From Candidatus Woesearchaeota archaeon (lineage in GTDB: Archaea > Nanoarchaeota > Nanoarchaeia > Woesearchaeales > UBA11576), in contig DUGW01000085.1 of NCBI GenBank assembly GCA_013331125.1, forward strand, positions 1 through 5,119: DNA of 5,119 bases. The letters run 5' to 3'. The position numbers and the translations under genes are program-made. This document shows positions 4,001 to 5,119 of the stretch, one piece after another. A model generated the notes under the pieces. The model saw only the letters and a list, made by a program, of their open reading frames with translations. It did not search any database and had not been told where the DNA came from. The stretch's first letter is position 1. Each line of letters starts with the position of its first letter.

Positions 4001-5119
4001 ATGACTTTAGGATTCAGATTAGCACTCTTGCAGACCCTGCAGTCACTTCCACCTAATGATCCTGACTGCTATTGGGACAGGAACTACACATTCAATGTAG
4101 AAATAGCTGGTAAGTCCATCGATTATGTCTTTGCGCCGCAGACTTTCTTCGATGAGAATGCGGATGGATCGAAGCTAGGATGGACAAATGGCGAACACAT
4201 ATTCATCAATAAGGGGATCCACCCGACAGTCGTGCCTTTCGTCTGCTGGTTCCTCTATCATCAGAAGATGTCGACCCCAGAATTGAGGGAAGAGTTAGGT
4301 CAGGAACAGACAGAAGGCATGTCACTCAGCGACATGAACACCATCCTAATGGATTCCATGCTCAGGCTGGGCGAGCAGTATCTGAGGGCCCGTCAGATGG
4401 CAGAGCTCATCACCAAGGTCAAGGATGAAAGATGTTATGACCCGAACGTCCATGATGAGATGTTCCGTGACCTTGTAGATATGTATTCTGCAGAGAACAG
4501 GTCTACGGACCTTGTCAGGCGCGAGGATGCAAGCATGAAGTTCTATATGGAAAGGATCACTGAGATGGTGAAGGCACATCATAGTAATAAGTATGTCAGG
4601 AGATCAAGATTCTACAATTCTCTTCCCGCAAGAGTACAGAAGAGAGGATGCCTTGACAGCTACGTGGTCAAGGCTGACATGGCGATGCCTGATATAACCA
4701 CAGATCATAGTCTTGACATAACAAGATTGATCGAATTTGTCCGTGAACTGAAAGAGCTTCCTGTCACCGACCCTGCCAGCGACGGGATTGAGATTGGGCC
4801 TGACCAGAGCAGGTTCTTGTATTATTGCTGGGCACCTATCGAAGCAGATACAAACAGGTTGAAGACAGCTCCGTTCATACTGAAGGATGGGCGCCTAGGC
4901 ACCAAGGACGAGGCACCTACCAACCTATTGTTCATAAGGCCTCACGGCCAGAGATATTTTGAATCACTTGAGAAACGTCTCGTCGCTGTCGCGCTCAGGC
5001 AGGAAGAGAAGGAAAGGAAACAGCTTGAGGCTATCGGCGAGGTCGTGACTAGACTTGAGACTGGCGGCGAGGTATCTGATGTCATGAGAGCAGCTTTGCA
5101 GAAGGTCTCTTCAGAGAGA
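4001..5119 (+). CDS. Uncharacterised protein, partial (C-terminus off the right edge)
   Basis: The frame is open for 373 codons from ATG 4001 to the window edge. I do not recognise the family. No signal peptide or clear transmembrane helix is visible, so it is probably cytoplasmic. Residues 28-105 look globular: a beta stretch FNVEIAGKSIDYVF (31-44), then HIFINKGIHPTVVPFVCWFL (66-85) and YHQKMSTPELREEL. The middle (about 107-200) is helical and rich in Met and charged residues. About 218-330 is mixed, with IGPDQSRFLYYCWAP (265-279) and LLFIRPHGQRYFESLEKRL (309-327). The end from about 320 is strongly charged (RQEEKERKQLEA) and may form a coiled coil. The IFINKGIHPTVVPFV segment recalls the strand and helix that precede HExxH in small zincins, but HExxH is absent (WFLYHQ instead), so a peptidase is not supported. 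Codon-like pattern, uninterrupted length and a good promoter support a real gene. Confidence 0.85.
   Translation, partial: MTLGFRLALLQTLQSLPPNDPDCYWDRNYTFNVEIAGKSIDYVFAPQTFFDENADGSKLGWTNGEHIFINKGIHPTVVPFVCWFLYHQKMSTPELREELGQEQTEGMSLSDMNTILMDSMLRLGEQYLRARQMAELITKVKDERCYDPNVHDEMFRDLVDMYSAENRSTDLVRREDASMKFYMERITEMVKAHHSNKYVRRSRFYNSLPARVQKRGCLDSYVVKADMAMPDITTDHSLDITRLIEFVRELKELPVTDPASDGIEIGPDQSRFLYYCWAPIEADTNRLKTAPFILKDGRLGTKDEAPTNLLFIRPHGQRYFESLEKRLVAVALRQEEKERKQLEAIGEVVTRLETGGEVSDVMRAALQKVSSER

Noticed and set aside
4346..4582. Minus-strand frame inside the unknown right-hand gene
   Set aside because: The plus-strand frame is open for 373 codons with its own promoter, so this short antisense frame is chance.

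Overview
The window reads as archaeal chromosome, with roughly balanced base composition. Supported starts have archaeal TATA boxes rather than bacterial -35/-10 elements. Two genes carry archaeal-type GAGGTGAT/AAGGTGATC ribosome binding sites, while others lie about 27 bases from a TATA box and look leaderless. Two proteins (RMND1/DUF155 and MJ1316/DUF504 type) belong to families familiar from archaea. I cannot name a lineage; a methanogen relative or a DPANN-type archaeon (Woesearchaeota/Pacearchaeota-like) are guesses only. No rRNA, tRNA, CRISPR array, transposase or integrase was seen.

Layout. Positions 1-451 (minus) hold the N-terminal part of a small multi-pass membrane protein with an HExxH site resembling M50 intramembrane metalloproteases; it runs off the left edge. 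Positions 505-2037 (minus), directly upstream of it in transcription, encode a secreted 510-residue surface protein: signal peptide, an N-terminal domain of a type I recall from bacterial surface proteins, a DUF11-like beta domain, a TPGYWK domain, and a C-terminal P-D-F / transmembrane / RR tail resembling an archaeosortase sorting signal. Three T-runs lie between the two genes. Positions 2038-2188 form a divergent promoter region. Positions 2189-2626 (plus) encode a two-helix membrane protein ending in an MJ1316-type RNA-end recognition domain. It converges on 2663-3433 (minus), a tail-anchored RMND1/DUF155 protein. An 81-base divergent promoter region separates that from 3515-3910 (plus), a small double zinc-binding protein whose first half resembles the CoiA N-terminus. 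Positions 4001-5119 (plus) hold the first 373 residues of a protein I do not recognise, open at the right edge.

How they fit together. No classical operon or pathway is evident. A theme is the cell envelope: four of six products are membrane-associated (membrane protease-like, sortable surface protein, membrane-tethered RNA-end domain, tail-anchored RMND1). The surface protein and the membrane protease-like protein share strand and are 53 bases apart, so a processing relationship is conceivable but unproven. The two plus-strand genes at the right appear to have separate promoters.
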